Under the pieces are notes generated by a model. The model saw nothing but the letters and a program-made list of their open reading frames with translations. It was not told the DNA's origin and searched no databases. This document shows positions 8,396 through 17,358 of a DNA stretch of 64,000 nucleotides, piece by piece; within the stretch, counting starts at the first letter, position 1, and each line of letters starts with the position of its first letter. Position numbers and translations under genes: made by a program. Source of the stretch: JASGMR01 sp963664675 (lineage in GTDB: Bacteria > Thermotogota > Thermotogae > Petrotogales > Kosmotogaceae); the NCBI GenBank assembly GCA_963664675.2, contig CAXXLB010000009.1, positions 310,001-374,000 on the forward strand, written 5' to 3'.

Positions 8396-9360
8396 TGACA
8401 GTAAAAATATCTAAAACTCATGATAAATCAAAAATATTAATGAAAGATGTTTACATCGACAATCTTATAGAAAGGGCAAAAGAAGATAAAAGGATAGTTG
8501 TACTCGATGCCGATTTAATGAATTCAAACGGAACTATAAAATTCAAAAAGGCTTTCCCAGACAGGGGGATAGATGTGGGAATTCAGGAAGCGAATATGAT
8601 AGGCATGGCAGCGGGATTATCCGCCACCGGTAAAATCCCGTTCACTCACACATTCTCGTGTTTCAATGCACGAAGGGCACTCGACCAGATTTATTTAGCA
8701 GTTTCTTACAATAAATTGAATGTAAAAATTGTTGGAACTGATCCAGGTGTATTGGCAGCTTATAACGGCGGTACTCATATGCCTCTTGAAGATGTTGGCA
8801 TGATGAGAGGTATTCCAACTATGAAAATCATAGAACCGACAGATCCTGTAATGCTGGATTACTTGATTGATCAGATTATGGAAGATTACGGCCCTATGTA
8901 TATAAGACTGCAACGAAAAAATGCGGCAGAAATTTATGAAAAGGGCTCAGAATTTGAAATCGGCAAAGGCGTTCTGGTAAAAGACGGAACCGATCTGACC
9001 ATAATTGCCTCCGGAATAATGGTGGAAGAAGCTATAAAAGCTTCTGCAATACTTGAGGGAAAAAATATTTCGGCAAGAATCGTGGATCTTTTCACATTAA
9101 AACCTGTCGATACTGAAATAATCATTGAGTCCGCAAAAAAAACCGGGGCCATACTGACCGCAGAAAATCACAATGTTCATAACGGACTGGCTTCTGCGGT
9201 ATCCGAAGTTTTAGTAAAAAATTATCCCGTTCCTTTAGAGATGATAGGCGTTCAGGATCTGTTTGGTGAAGTTGGCCAGGTCGATTATCTCATGAAAAGA
9301 TTCGAACTGACAGCTGAAGATATAGTAAAAAAAGCGGAAAAATTACTGGCGAGAAAGTAG
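8392..9360 (+). CDS. Transketolase, C-terminal (pyrimidine-binding) subunit
   Basis: Second half of the split transketolase, 322 residues. It contains the pyrimidine-domain motif GIQEANMIGMAAGLSATGKIP with its catalytic Glu, followed by the C-terminal transketolase domain (LTIIASGIMVEEAIKAS, ARIVDLFTLKPVD, ENHNVHNGLASAVSEVL). Two adjacent ATG codons, 8392 and 8395, are possible starts. The first overlaps the TGA of the N-terminal subunit gene, and the second is slightly better spaced from GAAGGTGA. Both genes should be co-transcribed from the promoter at 7499-7527 and probably continue into malic enzyme 14 bases later. Confidence 0.93.
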   Translation: MMTVKISKTHDKSKILMKDVYIDNLIERAKEDKRIVVLDADLMNSNGTIKFKKAFPDRGIDVGIQEANMIGMAAGLSATGKIPFTHTFSCFNARRALDQIYLAVSYNKLNVKIVGTDPGVLAAYNGGTHMPLEDVGMMRGIPTMKIIEPTDPVMLDYLIDQIMEDYGPMYIRLQRKNAAEIYEKGSEFEIGKGVLVKDGTDLTIIASGIMVEEAIKASAILEGKNISARIVDLFTLKPVDTEIIIESAKKTGAILTAENHNVHNGLASAVSEVLVKNYPVPLEMIGVQDLFGEVGQVDYLMKRFELTAEDIVKKAEKLLARK

Positions 9361-9374
9361 AAAAGGAAAATATA

Positions 9375-10598
9375 ATGAATGAATCTATAAAATTACACGA
9401 AGAAAACAGAGGAAAATTGACAGTAAAAAGCCGGGTGAGAATACAGAATAAAGAAGATCTTTCTCTGGCCTACACTCCCGGAGTTGCAGATGTTTGTAAG
9501 GAAATAAAAAAGAATAAAGACAGGGTTTATGATCTGACAAACAAATGGAATTATGTGGCTATAGTTTCGGACGGATCTGCAGTCCTGGGTCTTGGAAACA
9601 TAGGACCTGAAGCCGGACTCCCTGTCATGGAAGGAAAAGCCGTCCTTTTCAAAGAATTTGGAAATGTGGATGCCTTTCCTCTCTGTATTAATAATCAGAA
9701 TTCCGAAGAAATAATAAATTTTGTAGAAATGATCGAACCAACATTCGGGGGAATAAATTTAGAAGACATTTGCGCGCCAAAATGTTTTTACATCGAAAAA
9801 ATGTTAAAAGAAAAACTCAACATTCCCGTTTTTCATGATGATCAACATGGAGCGGCGATAATTATTTTAGCGGCATTGAAAAATGCTCTGAAATTCACGA
9901 ATAAAAATTTAGATGATCTGAAAGTGGTTTCAATAGGTATAGGGGCAGCTGGCGGAGCCACGATAAAGATGCTGCTGGCCGCAGGAATAAAAAATATAGT
10001 TGCAGTTGATAAAAACGGGATAATCAACAAAAATGATCCAAAAACTCTCTTGAATGATTTTCACAAAGAAATTTCCGAAAGTACTAATCCTGAAAATCTG
10101 TCCGGTGGGTTGGGAGAAGCACTGGTCAATGCAGATGTTTTTATTGGAACATCTGTTGGCGGTCTCCTTACAAAAGATATGGTTAAAAAGATGAACAAAG
10201 ATCCCATCATATTCGCCGCAGCGAATCCTGTTCCCGAAATATATCCGGAAGATGCCAAAAAAGCCGGCGCAAAAATCGTCGCCACCGGAAGATCGGATTT
10301 TCCTAATCAGATCAACAATGTTCTGGTTTTTCCCGGACTTTTCAGAGGTGCTCTGGATGTCAGGGCTTCGGACATCAACGACGAAATGAAGCTTGCCGCC
10401 GTGGATGCTCTTGCAGGAATGGTTCCTGAAAACGAATTAACTGTGGATAAAATAATTCCCGCACCCTTTGACAGAGATGTTGGTTATAACATAGCATTCG
10501 AAGTTGCCAAGGCCGCTGTCAGATCCGGAGTTGCCAGACTCACTCTCACCGATGAAGAAATATCACAAAAAATAAAGAAATCATTTGAAATTTTATAA
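9375..10598 (+). CDS. Malic enzyme (oxaloacetate-decarboxylating malate dehydrogenase)
   Basis: Converts malate to pyruvate and CO2 with NAD(P) reduction. The 407-residue length matches the short bacterial type. Visible motifs: LAYTPGVADVCKEI, SDGSAVLGLGNIGPEAGLPVMEGKA, metal-ligand segment INLEDICAPKCF, VFHDDQHGAAI (catalytic region), and the Rossmann GIGAAGGATIKML near residue 190. The start at 9375 lies behind AAAAGGAAAA (9360-9369). The gene ends at a strong hairpin terminator shared with the convergent DJ-1 gene. Confidence 0.95.
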   Translation: MNESIKLHEENRGKLTVKSRVRIQNKEDLSLAYTPGVADVCKEIKKNKDRVYDLTNKWNYVAIVSDGSAVLGLGNIGPEAGLPVMEGKAVLFKEFGNVDAFPLCINNQNSEEIINFVEMIEPTFGGINLEDICAPKCFYIEKMLKEKLNIPVFHDDQHGAAIIILAALKNALKFTNKNLDDLKVVSIGIGAAGGATIKMLLAAGIKNIVAVDKNGIINKNDPKTLLNDFHKEISESTNPENLSGGLGEALVNADVFIGTSVGGLLTKDMVKKMNKDPIIFAAANPVPEIYPEDAKKAGAKIVATGRSDFPNQINNVLVFPGLFRGALDVRASDINDEMKLAAVDALAGMVPENELTVDKIIPAPFDRDVGYNIAFEVAKAAVRSGVARLTLTDEEISQKIKKSFEIL

Positions 10599-10626
10599 AA
10601 GGGACACTTATCGTGTCCCTTTTCTT
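10597..10626. terminator. Bidirectional intrinsic terminator
   Basis: Perfect 11-bp inverted repeat AAAAGGGACAC (10597-10607) and GTGTCCCTTTT (10613-10623) around a TTATC loop. A runs on one side and T runs on the other let it end both malic enzyme (plus) and the DJ-1/PfpI gene (minus). Confidence 0.85.
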
Positions 10627-11139
10627 TTATATATCCTTCAATTTTTTAATGTATTCTCTCATGTAAAATGGCAAATCCATCGGTCTCCTTCCGGAGACAA
10701 TATTCCCATCCAGTACAAAGGGTTTATCAAACCATTCACCTCCGGCATTTTTTACATCATCTTTAATACCGGGAGTACTGGTGACTTTCTTTCCGCTCAA
10801 TATTCCGGCAGAAATCGATACCCATGGTCCATGGCAAATTTGGCCAATAATTTTATTTTGTTCGTATAATCCTTTAACAATCTTTAAAACATTTTCATAC
10901 CGCCTGAGTTTGTCCGGGGCCCATCCTCCCGGTATAAGAATTCCCGAATATTCGTTAAAGTCAATCTTATTAAAACTATATTCCGAAACCACGGGAACTC
11001 CATATTTACCTACATACTTCTGATTCTCTTTCTCAGCGGTTATATGTACTTCAAAATTCTCTTCTTTTAATCTCAATACAGGATACCAGAATTCCAAATC
11101 ATCGAATTGATTCTCTACAAGTGCTATTATTTTCTTCAT
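10627..11139 (-). CDS. DJ-1/PfpI family protein (class I glutamine amidotransferase-like)
   Basis: A 170-residue protein of the DJ-1/PfpI/YhbO group, whose members act as glyoxalase-type deglycases, stress chaperones or intracellular proteases. Seen in sequence: the N-terminal IIALVENQFDDLEFWYPVLRL with the conserved Glu, ILIPGGWAPDKLR, and the nucleophile elbow GQICHGPW with its Cys near residue 101 followed by His. The family often has the SGRRPMDLPFYMRE C-terminal segment seen here. A good GGAGGTGAT site precedes the ATG. It appears to be a single-gene unit. The exact substrate cannot be told. Confidence 0.85.
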   Translation of the reverse strand: MKKIIALVENQFDDLEFWYPVLRLKEENFEVHITAEKENQKYVGKYGVPVVSEYSFNKIDFNEYSGILIPGGWAPDKLRRYENVLKIVKGLYEQNKIIGQICHGPWVSISAGILSGKKVTSTPGIKDDVKNAGGEWFDKPFVLDGNIVSGRRPMDLPFYMREYIKKLKDI

Positions 11140-11627
11140 ATTATCACCTCCAACAAATCAGTCACTTTATCATATTTTAATTTTACCAAATCTTATGAGT
11201 AACTCTGTACATTTTATCCCAAAACCTTGTTTATCATCTTGTATCTTTTTTTGAGTTCTCTGTGATATATTTACCCGTAAAACCGGCTTTCCGGATCTCC
11301 AAGAGTTTCTCAATTCTACAGTGTTCTATTATCATTTTCTTATGGATTCGTTTTATTCAAAATTTCATCCACTTTTTCTTATTTATCAGGATTGTTCCTT
11401 TTTAAAACAATTTGTGATTTTTTTATTTATAAGGGGCCTGAGCCGGTGACTCGTTCTTTTATTTTTAATAGAATATTCCTTATCTTCTTTGATATTATAC
11501 ATTCAATAATTATATTTTATGTTTTTAATTACTGAATAGAAGTTTGTTTTTATGAACACAATCCGTGTATTATTTTTCATAAAATAATTATATAAATAAA
11601 ATTTTATAAAAAAAATATACCAATAAC
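11140..11627. other. Long AT-rich intergenic region, no gene recognised
   Basis: About 490 bases between the DJ-1 gene and the carbohydrate operon promoter. All frames are broken. On the minus strand a piece near 11215-11335 can be read for about 35 residues without a stop (KMIIEHCRIEKLLEIRKAGF), which could be the remnant of a decayed gene, but it has no start context and I do not recognise it. No tRNA, riboswitch or repeat was seen here. Confidence 0.4.
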
Positions 11628-11655
11628 TTGTTTTTATGGAAAAAAATGGTATAAT
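11628..11655 (+). promoter_or_regulatory. Promoter of the carbohydrate operon
   Basis: TTGTTT (11628-11633), a 16-base spacer and TATAAT (11650-11655). The -10 hexamer lies inside a second inverted repeat, GTATAAT-TT-ATTATAC (11649-11664). It sits about 50 bases before the aldolase ATG. Confidence 0.65.
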
Positions 11656-11673
11656 TTATTATACACTTATGTA

Positions 11674-11689
11674 ATGCACATATGTGCAT
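11674..11689. promoter_or_regulatory. Perfect 16-bp palindrome, candidate operator
   Basis: ATGCACATATGTGCAT is a perfect palindrome in the leader between the promoter and the GGAGG site (11696-11700) of the aldolase gene. Its position just past the expected transcription start suits a repressor or effector-controlled regulator. The SorC-type regulator encoded two genes into the operon is the obvious candidate, but that is inference. Confidence 0.6.
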
Positions 11690-11706
11690 ATAAATGGAGG
11701 CATAAT

Positions 11707-12438
11707 ATGACAGGTTTGAAAAAAAATGTTGCAAGACTTTTTGAAAATGAAGATAAATTATTTTTGGTTGCTTTAGATCATCCGCAGATATTTGGTGCAA
11801 TGAAAGGATTAGAAAAGCCTATTGAGCTTGTTTCAAAATTATCCGATTCGAAAGCGGACGGATTTATTTTAAATCCCGGAATTTTCAAATATATTTCAGA
11901 TGAAAAAGTTTTTCCAAAAAAACAGATAATGAGAATTTCACTCGGTGGAAGCGCATTTTCGGATTTTTCGTCATGTCATCCGTCGGTGGTTACACCGAAG
12001 GCCGCTATAAACTCCGGTGCGGATGCGGCGATTGTAATGCTCATTCTTGGTGGACATGATGTCGATTCTATGGAAGGCGTGGCAAAGACTATCGATTCCT
12101 TTCATGAATATTCGATTCCGGTTATAGTAGAGGTACTGGCGAATGATTTCGGCAAAACCAACGACCCTGAATATGTGAAAAACGGGGCGAGAATTGCTGC
12201 CGAACTCGGTGCGGATGTATTAAAAGTGTTCTACTGCAAAAATTTTGAAAACGTAGTTAACAATTGTCCTGCTCCCGTTATTTTGGCAGGAGGTCCTAAA
12301 GATGAAGATATAAAAACATGGGCAAAAAATGCTATCGATTGCGGGGCAAAGGGATTCGCTTTTGGAAGAAATGTTTTCCAGAGTGAGAATCCCATGGGTT
12401 TTATTGACGAAATAAATCTAATTTTGGGGAGAGATTAA
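11707..12438 (+). CDS. DhnA/LsrF-type class I aldolase
   Basis: TIM-barrel Schiff-base aldolase of the DeoC/FbaB/LsrF group, 243 residues. The ATG at 11707 follows GGAGG at 6 bases; a start at 11674 would lie inside the palindrome. Motifs include LVALDHPQIFG at the N-terminus, ADGFILNPG, the GADVLKVFYCKNF strand whose Lys probably forms the Schiff base, PVILAGGP and GAKGFAFGRNVFQ as the phosphate-binding C-terminal strands. Relatives cleave phosphorylated keto sugars, so a kinase should act upstream. It is the first gene of a roughly 9.6-kb operon. Confidence 0.85.
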   Translation: MTGLKKNVARLFENEDKLFLVALDHPQIFGAMKGLEKPIELVSKLSDSKADGFILNPGIFKYISDEKVFPKKQIMRISLGGSAFSDFSSCHPSVVTPKAAINSGADAAIVMLILGGHDVDSMEGVAKTIDSFHEYSIPVIVEVLANDFGKTNDPEYVKNGARIAAELGADVLKVFYCKNFENVVNNCPAPVILAGGPKDEDIKTWAKNAIDCGAKGFAFGRNVFQSENPMGFIDEINLILGRD

Positions 12439-12466
12439 TATTCCGAAGCCTGTAGATAATATTTTA

Positions 12467-13405
12467 ATGTACAGAATTGCAAAACTTTATTATCTTGAAA
12501 ATTTGAATCAATCTGAAATTGCAAAAAGGGTTGGGCTCTCGAGACCACAGATTTCCAGATATCTTAAAAAGGCCAGAGAAACAGGAATGGTACATGTGAA
12601 AATTCATGAACCTGTGGAATTGTCAAAAAAAGATATTGAAATGAAACTGGAAACAATGCTCGGTTTGAAAGATGTCGTTATAGGCTCGGTCAATCCCGGT
12701 TCCAGTTCAGATGATAAGGTTATTGAAATTATTTCTTCCACTGCGAGTGATTATCTCCCGGGAATTATTAATAAATCAAAAAATGTAGGTCTGGGATGGG
12801 GAAGAACCGTTTATTCCACAGTTTTATCCATGGATTATCACAACGACAATAATATGCGCAATTTTATCCCCCTTATCGGGGGAATAGGGCAGAAAGAACC
12901 TTATTATCAGGTGAATACCCTGATTGACAGGTTAGGAGAAAAGTTCAACGGAAAAAGGTTTTTTCTGAACGCCCCGGCCTTTATTAATCACAGCGAGAGT
13001 TACAGGAATGTTTTAATCAGTGAAAACTATAATTCTGTTTTCAAGCAGTGGAAAAATCTCGATCTTGCAATTGTCGGATTAGGCGCTCCTATTAACTTTT
13101 CCAAAGTGCTTCAGTCGGAGATCGATGCTGAAATAATTGGTGAACTTAAAAAACTGAACGCTATCGGAGATATGATAGGGCAATTTTTTGATAAATATGG
13201 AAATATCTGTAAGACCGATATGGAGAAAAGTATCATAGGATTAAGGATAGAAAAATTAAAGGAAATAAAAAATGTAGTTTGTTTATCTGGGGGAAAGGAA
13301 AAAGCAAGGGGAATTATTGCGGGCGCCAGAGCTGGCTTCTTTAATATTCTTATCACAGATTATATGACGGCAAATCAAATAATAAATATTTTGGAGGATG
13401 ATTAA
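12467..13405 (+). CDS. SorC/DeoR-family sugar-binding transcriptional regulator
   Basis: N-terminal helix-turn-helix (YYLENLNQSEIAKRVGLSRPQISRYLKKARETG, residues about 8-41) followed by a sugar-phosphate-isomerase-like effector domain with LGWGRTVYSTV, LIGGIG and CLSGGKEKARGIIAGARAGF. The 312-residue length fits the SorC family. ATG 12467 has no clear ribosome binding site. The open frame continues upstream in family-like sequence (KPVDNILMYRIAKLYY) to ATT codons at 12434 and 12440 behind GGGGAGAG, so the real start may be upstream and non-AUG. Likely regulates its own operon, perhaps through the palindrome at 11674-11689. Confidence 0.88.
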   Translation: MYRIAKLYYLENLNQSEIAKRVGLSRPQISRYLKKARETGMVHVKIHEPVELSKKDIEMKLETMLGLKDVVIGSVNPGSSSDDKVIEIISSTASDYLPGIINKSKNVGLGWGRTVYSTVLSMDYHNDNNMRNFIPLIGGIGQKEPYYQVNTLIDRLGEKFNGKRFFLNAPAFINHSESYRNVLISENYNSVFKQWKNLDLAIVGLGAPINFSKVLQSEIDAEIIGELKKLNAIGDMIGQFFDKYGNICKTDMEKSIIGLRIEKLKEIKNVVCLSGGKEKARGIIAGARAGFFNILITDYMTANQIINILEDD

Positions 13406-13406
13406 T

Positions 13407-14366
13407 TTGAAAGGTTTAATCTATCTTGGACCTGGAAAACTGGAAGTCAGGGAAATCGAGAAACCTGAAGGGGACATTGTGGTTAAGGTAAAAGAATGTG
13501 GCATTTGTGGTACGGATTTAAAAACTTTTTTAAAGGGACATCCTATGTTTAAGCCTCCAACGATCCTGGGACATGAATGTTATGGAGAAGTAATAGATAT
13601 GAAGAGTGATATTCCGGGTATAAATATAGGAGATTTAGTTGCGGTTGCGCCATATTATGAATGTGGTCAATGTGAACTATGTAAAAAGGGCGTACCGGAG
13701 TTATGTAAAGATAAAACTTATTTAGAAACAGGTTGTTTTGCAGAATATATAGCTATGGACAAAGAACATGCAAAAAAAGCATTGATAAAAATATCTTCAG
13801 AAAACAGTGTTTTTACTCTGGTTGAACCTCTCGCGTGTGTGTTGAATGGATATGGAAAAATAGGAAGTTGCAAAAATATTCTGATCGTTGGTGGAGGTCC
13901 AATGGGGGCCCTGTTTGCAATAACGGCCAAAGATAAGAATATTGATGTGACTATAGCAGAAACATCGGAATACAGAAAAGAATATTTGAAGAAACAGGGA
14001 TTCGAACTGTATGAAAAAGATAATGAGACTATATTCGATTCCATTGTTCTGGCCGTCAATAAACCGGAACTGGTAAATGAATATCTTCCCAAAGTATCAG
14101 ATGGAGGATCGCTGCTGCTCTTCAGTGGATATCCCTCAAAATCAATGTTGAGTGTGGATCCATACAGTATTCATTATAGAGAAGTTAAACTGATCGGAAG
14201 CTTTGGCTATGCGGGACCTCACTTTTTAGAAGCAATAGAATTGATAGAAAATAATCCCGATAATTATAAAAGACTGATTACAAATTATTTCAGTTTTTCC
14301 GAGGCAGATACTGCCTTCAGTTTATTGAAAGATGGAAAAGCTATGAAAATTGTTTTCAGGTGCTGA
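13407..14366 (+). CDS. Zinc-dependent MDR alcohol/polyol dehydrogenase
   Basis: Medium-chain dehydrogenase, about 319 residues from TTG 13407, which sits 9 bases after GGAGG (13393-13397); ATG 13398 touches that site and is less likely. The zinc residues are visible: ECGICGTDLKTF (catalytic Cys), LGHECYGEV (His-Glu), and the structural zinc loop CGQCELCKKGVPELC. The nucleotide fold is NILIVGGGPMGALFAITAK. It resembles sorbitol, threonine or galactitol-phosphate dehydrogenases and probably oxidises a polyol or its derivative imported by the neighbouring ABC system. It overlaps the permease region downstream by a 1-base gap. Confidence 0.88.
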   Translation: MKGLIYLGPGKLEVREIEKPEGDIVVKVKECGICGTDLKTFLKGHPMFKPPTILGHECYGEVIDMKSDIPGINIGDLVAVAPYYECGQCELCKKGVPELCKDKTYLETGCFAEYIAMDKEHAKKALIKISSENSVFTLVEPLACVLNGYGKIGSCKNILIVGGGPMGALFAITAKDKNIDVTIAETSEYRKEYLKKQGFELYEKDNETIFDSIVLAVNKPELVNEYLPKVSDGGSLLLFSGYPSKSMLSVDPYSIHYREVKLIGSFGYAGPHFLEAIELIENNPDNYKRLITNYFSFSEADTAFSLLKDGKAMKIVFRC

Positions 14367-14367
14367 G

Positions 14368-15270
14368 ATGTTTAGGAAAAAGAACAGAGAAAAATTTAAT
14401 AAAAAGGAAGTAACAGCGGCTTACATATGTCTGGCACCGGCTTTATTACTCGCAGTTGTTTTTGTTGTCATACCATTGATCAATGTCTTTTATTTGAGTT
14501 TTACCAACTGGGACCTGATAAAAACCAGCAAAAAGTTTATAGGTCTGAGTAATTATTTTTATATATTTTCAGACTCAAAGTTTTTAAAATCTATGCTGAA
14601 CACTCTCATTTTTGCGGGCGTTAAAATTCCTCTGGATCTGTTCTTATCATTATTCATAGCTATTCTTCTGGATAAAAAAATTTTTGCAAGGAGGTTTTTC
14701 AGAGCTTCTTATTTCGCGCCGGTAATTTTGCCAATGGTTGCTGCAACGTTAATATGGATCTGGATATACGATCCCACATTCGGACCTTTGAATCAAATTC
14801 TGGGATTCTTTGGTATCGCACCCATAAGATGGTTATACGACCCTAACACTTCTATGTTATCTGTAATATTTTTTTCGTTGTGGAAGGGATTGGGATACGA
14901 TATCGTTATATTCCTTGCGGGATTGCAGGCAATTCCCGAAACTTATTCGGAAGCGGCAAAAATCGACGGTGGAAACAGCAGACAGATTTTTTTCAAAATC
15001 ACTTTTCCTCTCTTGTCTCCAATAGTATATTTTGTAATATTGATGGGAATAATAAACTCTTTTAAAGTTTTCACCCAGATATCCGTAATGACACCCGAGG
15101 GGGGGCCGCTGTACAGCACCGGAGTCATGGTCTTCTATATTTATCAGCAGGCGTTTGAGAATTTTAAAATTGGGCGTGCCTCGGCCGCAGCGGTAATTTT
15201 ATTCATGATGATTCTGGCATTAACCGCCGTGCAGAGGAAAGCGGGGCATAAACATGTTCATTATGAATAG
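14368..15270 (+). CDS. Carbohydrate ABC transporter permease, MalF/UgpA type
   Basis: A 300-residue inner-membrane permease with about six membrane segments, starting with a hydrophobic stretch near residue 22. The cytoplasmic EAA loop reads SEAAKIDGGNSRQIFFKITFPLLSPI, the family landmark that docks the ATPase. The ATG at 14368 is one base after the dehydrogenase stop; an in-frame TTG at 14350 would overlap that gene. It pairs with the permease at 15283 and the binding protein at 16120. No ATPase gene is in the operon, so a shared MsmX-like ATPase from elsewhere is presumably used. Confidence 0.93.
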   Translation: MFRKKNREKFNKKEVTAAYICLAPALLLAVVFVVIPLINVFYLSFTNWDLIKTSKKFIGLSNYFYIFSDSKFLKSMLNTLIFAGVKIPLDLFLSLFIAILLDKKIFARRFFRASYFAPVILPMVAATLIWIWIYDPTFGPLNQILGFFGIAPIRWLYDPNTSMLSVIFFSLWKGLGYDIVIFLAGLQAIPETYSEAAKIDGGNSRQIFFKITFPLLSPIVYFVILMGIINSFKVFTQISVMTPEGGPLYSTGVMVFYIYQQAFENFKIGRASAAAVILFMMILALTAVQRKAGHKHVHYE

Positions 15271-15282
15271 GGAGTTTTTATC

Positions 15283-16107
15283 ATGAAGAGCGAAAAAATT
15301 AAACAGATCATTGCCTTTGTAATACTTGCACTGGGGTTAGTTGTAGTACTCTTTCCATTTTTCTGGATGATTCTGTCTGCGTTCAAATCACAGATGGATG
15401 TTTACTCCTATCCCCCATCCTGGTTCCCAAAGGTCTGGAATTTTGATAATTTTGGAAAAGTTTTTGAAATGGTTCCATTTGGAAGATATTATATAAACAG
15501 TATTATTACCACCATATTGGCAACATTCGGACAATTATGGGTTTCAATATTTGCCGCTTATTCTTTATCCAGATTGAATTTTCCATTTAAAAAAACCATT
15601 TTCGGTTTTATTTTATCGACAATGTTGATGCCATTTGTTGTAACTATGATACCCACATTCCTTATAGTGAGCGGATTACATTGGATCGATACCTATCAGG
15701 GTTTAATTGTTCCCTTCCTTTTCAGTGGATTTTCAATCATTTTTTTAACTCAATTTTTTATGTCCATTCCTATGGATTTACAGAATGCCGCCAGAATAGA
15801 TGGTTGTGGATATTTCAGAATACTATTTGCAGTAATATTGCCAAATACGAGATCTGCTATCGCAACAATCACTCTTTTCACCTTTTTAGGACAGTGGAGA
15901 AGTTATATCTGGCCTTTAATTGTAACGAACACCACGGAAATGAGAACGCTTCCTGTCGGTCTGAGATATTTAATAAGCGAAGGCGGAAGCGAATATCATC
16001 TGATGATGGCTGCATCACTTATGGCAATAGTTCCTGTGCTTCTGTTGTATATATTTTCAGAAAAACAGTTTATAAAGTCCGTCACAATGACCGGACTAAA
16101 ATCATGA
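15283..16107 (+). CDS. Carbohydrate ABC transporter permease, MalG/UgpE type
   Basis: A 274-residue permease with an N-terminal membrane segment (IIAFVILALGLVVVLFPFFWMILSAFKS), typical of the MalG branch, and the EAA loop NAARIDGCGYFRILFAVILPNTRSAIATI. The C-terminus IFSEKQFIKSVTMTGLKS is a characteristic ending of this family (xxQrxfvxGltxGavKg-like). A clear GGGAG site precedes the ATG. It lies between its partner permease and the binding protein. Confidence 0.94.
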   Translation: MKSEKIKQIIAFVILALGLVVVLFPFFWMILSAFKSQMDVYSYPPSWFPKVWNFDNFGKVFEMVPFGRYYINSIITTILATFGQLWVSIFAAYSLSRLNFPFKKTIFGFILSTMLMPFVVTMIPTFLIVSGLHWIDTYQGLIVPFLFSGFSIIFLTQFFMSIPMDLQNAARIDGCGYFRILFAVILPNTRSAIATITLFTFLGQWRSYIWPLIVTNTTEMRTLPVGLRYLISEGGSEYHLMMAASLMAIVPVLLLYIFSEKQFIKSVTMTGLKS

Positions 16108-16119
16108 GGAGGTTTTTCT

Positions 16120-17358
16120 ATGAAAAAGGTTTTTTTTGTATTTGTTTTACTTATTGTAGCCGTTTTTTGCCTTGCTGAAGCCACAGAAATCACTTTTTGG
16201 TACGCTTTGAGCGGTAGCAAGGGTGAAGTTTTTAAGGATCTCGTTGAGGAATTCAATAACAGTCAGGATGAAGTTTATGTTAAAGCAATATTTTCAGGAA
16301 AATATGCTGAAACCGCTCAGAAACTGACAGCAGCTATAGCAGCGGATATATTACCAAACGGAGGAGTCGTACCTGCCGGACCGATATTCACAGGCGCCAG
16401 GGATAACTACCTCATATTAGATTATATTGAAAATGATCCCGAATTCGATATGGGCGATTTTTATCAGGCAATGTGGGATTATTCAAAATATGACGGAAAG
16501 ATCTGTGCTATTCCATACAATATAAGCACGCCTGTTATGTACTATAACAAAGAATTATTCGAAGAGGCAGGTCTGGATCCGAACAGTCCTCCACAAACAT
16601 GGGAAGAACTTTTAGAATACGCTTCCAAAATCACAAAGGACGAAAACGGTGATGGGGTTCCGGAAATTTGGGGAGTCGATATGAATGATACACCGTGGAT
16701 TTTCAAAGCATTTCTCTCACAGAATGAATGTGAAATAATCGATGAAAGCGCAATGGAACCTAAGTTCAACACGCCAGAAGGGTATGAAGCTGCGGAATTC
16801 TGGAAAAAGCTGATAGACGAGAAAGCCATGCCAGTCGGCCTGCACGATATCGCAGAAAAAATGTTCCTCGGCGGTACTTTAGGTATTTACCTGGGAACTT
16901 CTTCAAGAATAGGTACGTGGCCGGGAAACACAGAATTTGAATTCGGAGTGGATTATTTACCCGCGGGAAAAATCAGATCGATTCCTATAGGTGGAGCGGT
17001 TATCGTTTTATTCCCTTACAGTGAAGAAGAGAACGATGCAACTTACAAATTCATAAAATGGCTTGTTGAACCTGAAAATGTTGCATACTTTTCAATGAAT
17101 ACAGGATATATTCCAATAAGAGAATCAGCTTTAGAAGTACCCGAACTGGTAGAATTCATGGAAGAAAATCCAATGTATAAAGTTGCATTTGAACAATTGA
17201 AATACGGATTCTCATACTGGCATTTCAACGAAATGGGAACCATGGATGATCTCATCTGGGAAGGTCTTGAAAAGATCGAAAGAAAAATTGCAACACCTGA
17301 AGAAGCTATGGACTGGGTTTCGAGCGAACTTGAATATGAAATTGAGGCAAACAAATAA
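16120..17358 (+). CDS. Carbohydrate ABC transporter substrate-binding protein (family 1)
   Basis: Exported solute-binding protein, 412 residues, with signal peptide MKKVFFVFVLLIVAVFCLAEA. The mature protein opens with EITFWYALSGSKGEVFKDLVEEFN, the usual start of extracellular family 1 binding proteins. It also has IPYNISTPVMYYNKELFEEAGLDP and PQTWEELLEYASKIT, both family hallmarks. No lipobox cysteine follows the signal, so it is probably soluble in the periplasm or periplasm-like space. Similar proteins bind glycerol phosphate, maltooligosaccharides or other sugars; the ligand is not evident. Confidence 0.93.
   Translation: MKKVFFVFVLLIVAVFCLAEATEITFWYALSGSKGEVFKDLVEEFNNSQDEVYVKAIFSGKYAETAQKLTAAIAADILPNGGVVPAGPIFTGARDNYLILDYIENDPEFDMGDFYQAMWDYSKYDGKICAIPYNISTPVMYYNKELFEEAGLDPNSPPQTWEELLEYASKITKDENGDGVPEIWGVDMNDTPWIFKAFLSQNECEIIDESAMEPKFNTPEGYEAAEFWKKLIDEKAMPVGLHDIAEKMFLGGTLGIYLGTSSRIGTWPGNTEFEFGVDYLPAGKIRSIPIGGAVIVLFPYSEEENDATYKFIKWLVEPENVAYFSMNTGYIPIRESALEVPELVEFMEENPMYKVAFEQLKYGFSYWHFNEMGTMDDLIWEGLEKIERKIATPEEAMDWVSSELEYEIEANK

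Noticed and set aside
7562..9360. Transketolase split by a mutation
   Set aside because: The break is at the usual domain boundary with an ATGA overlap, as in natural two-subunit transketolases.
11674..11689. 16-bp palindrome as a terminator
   Set aside because: No T run follows, and it lies in a leader before a well-expressed gene start, so an operator fits better.
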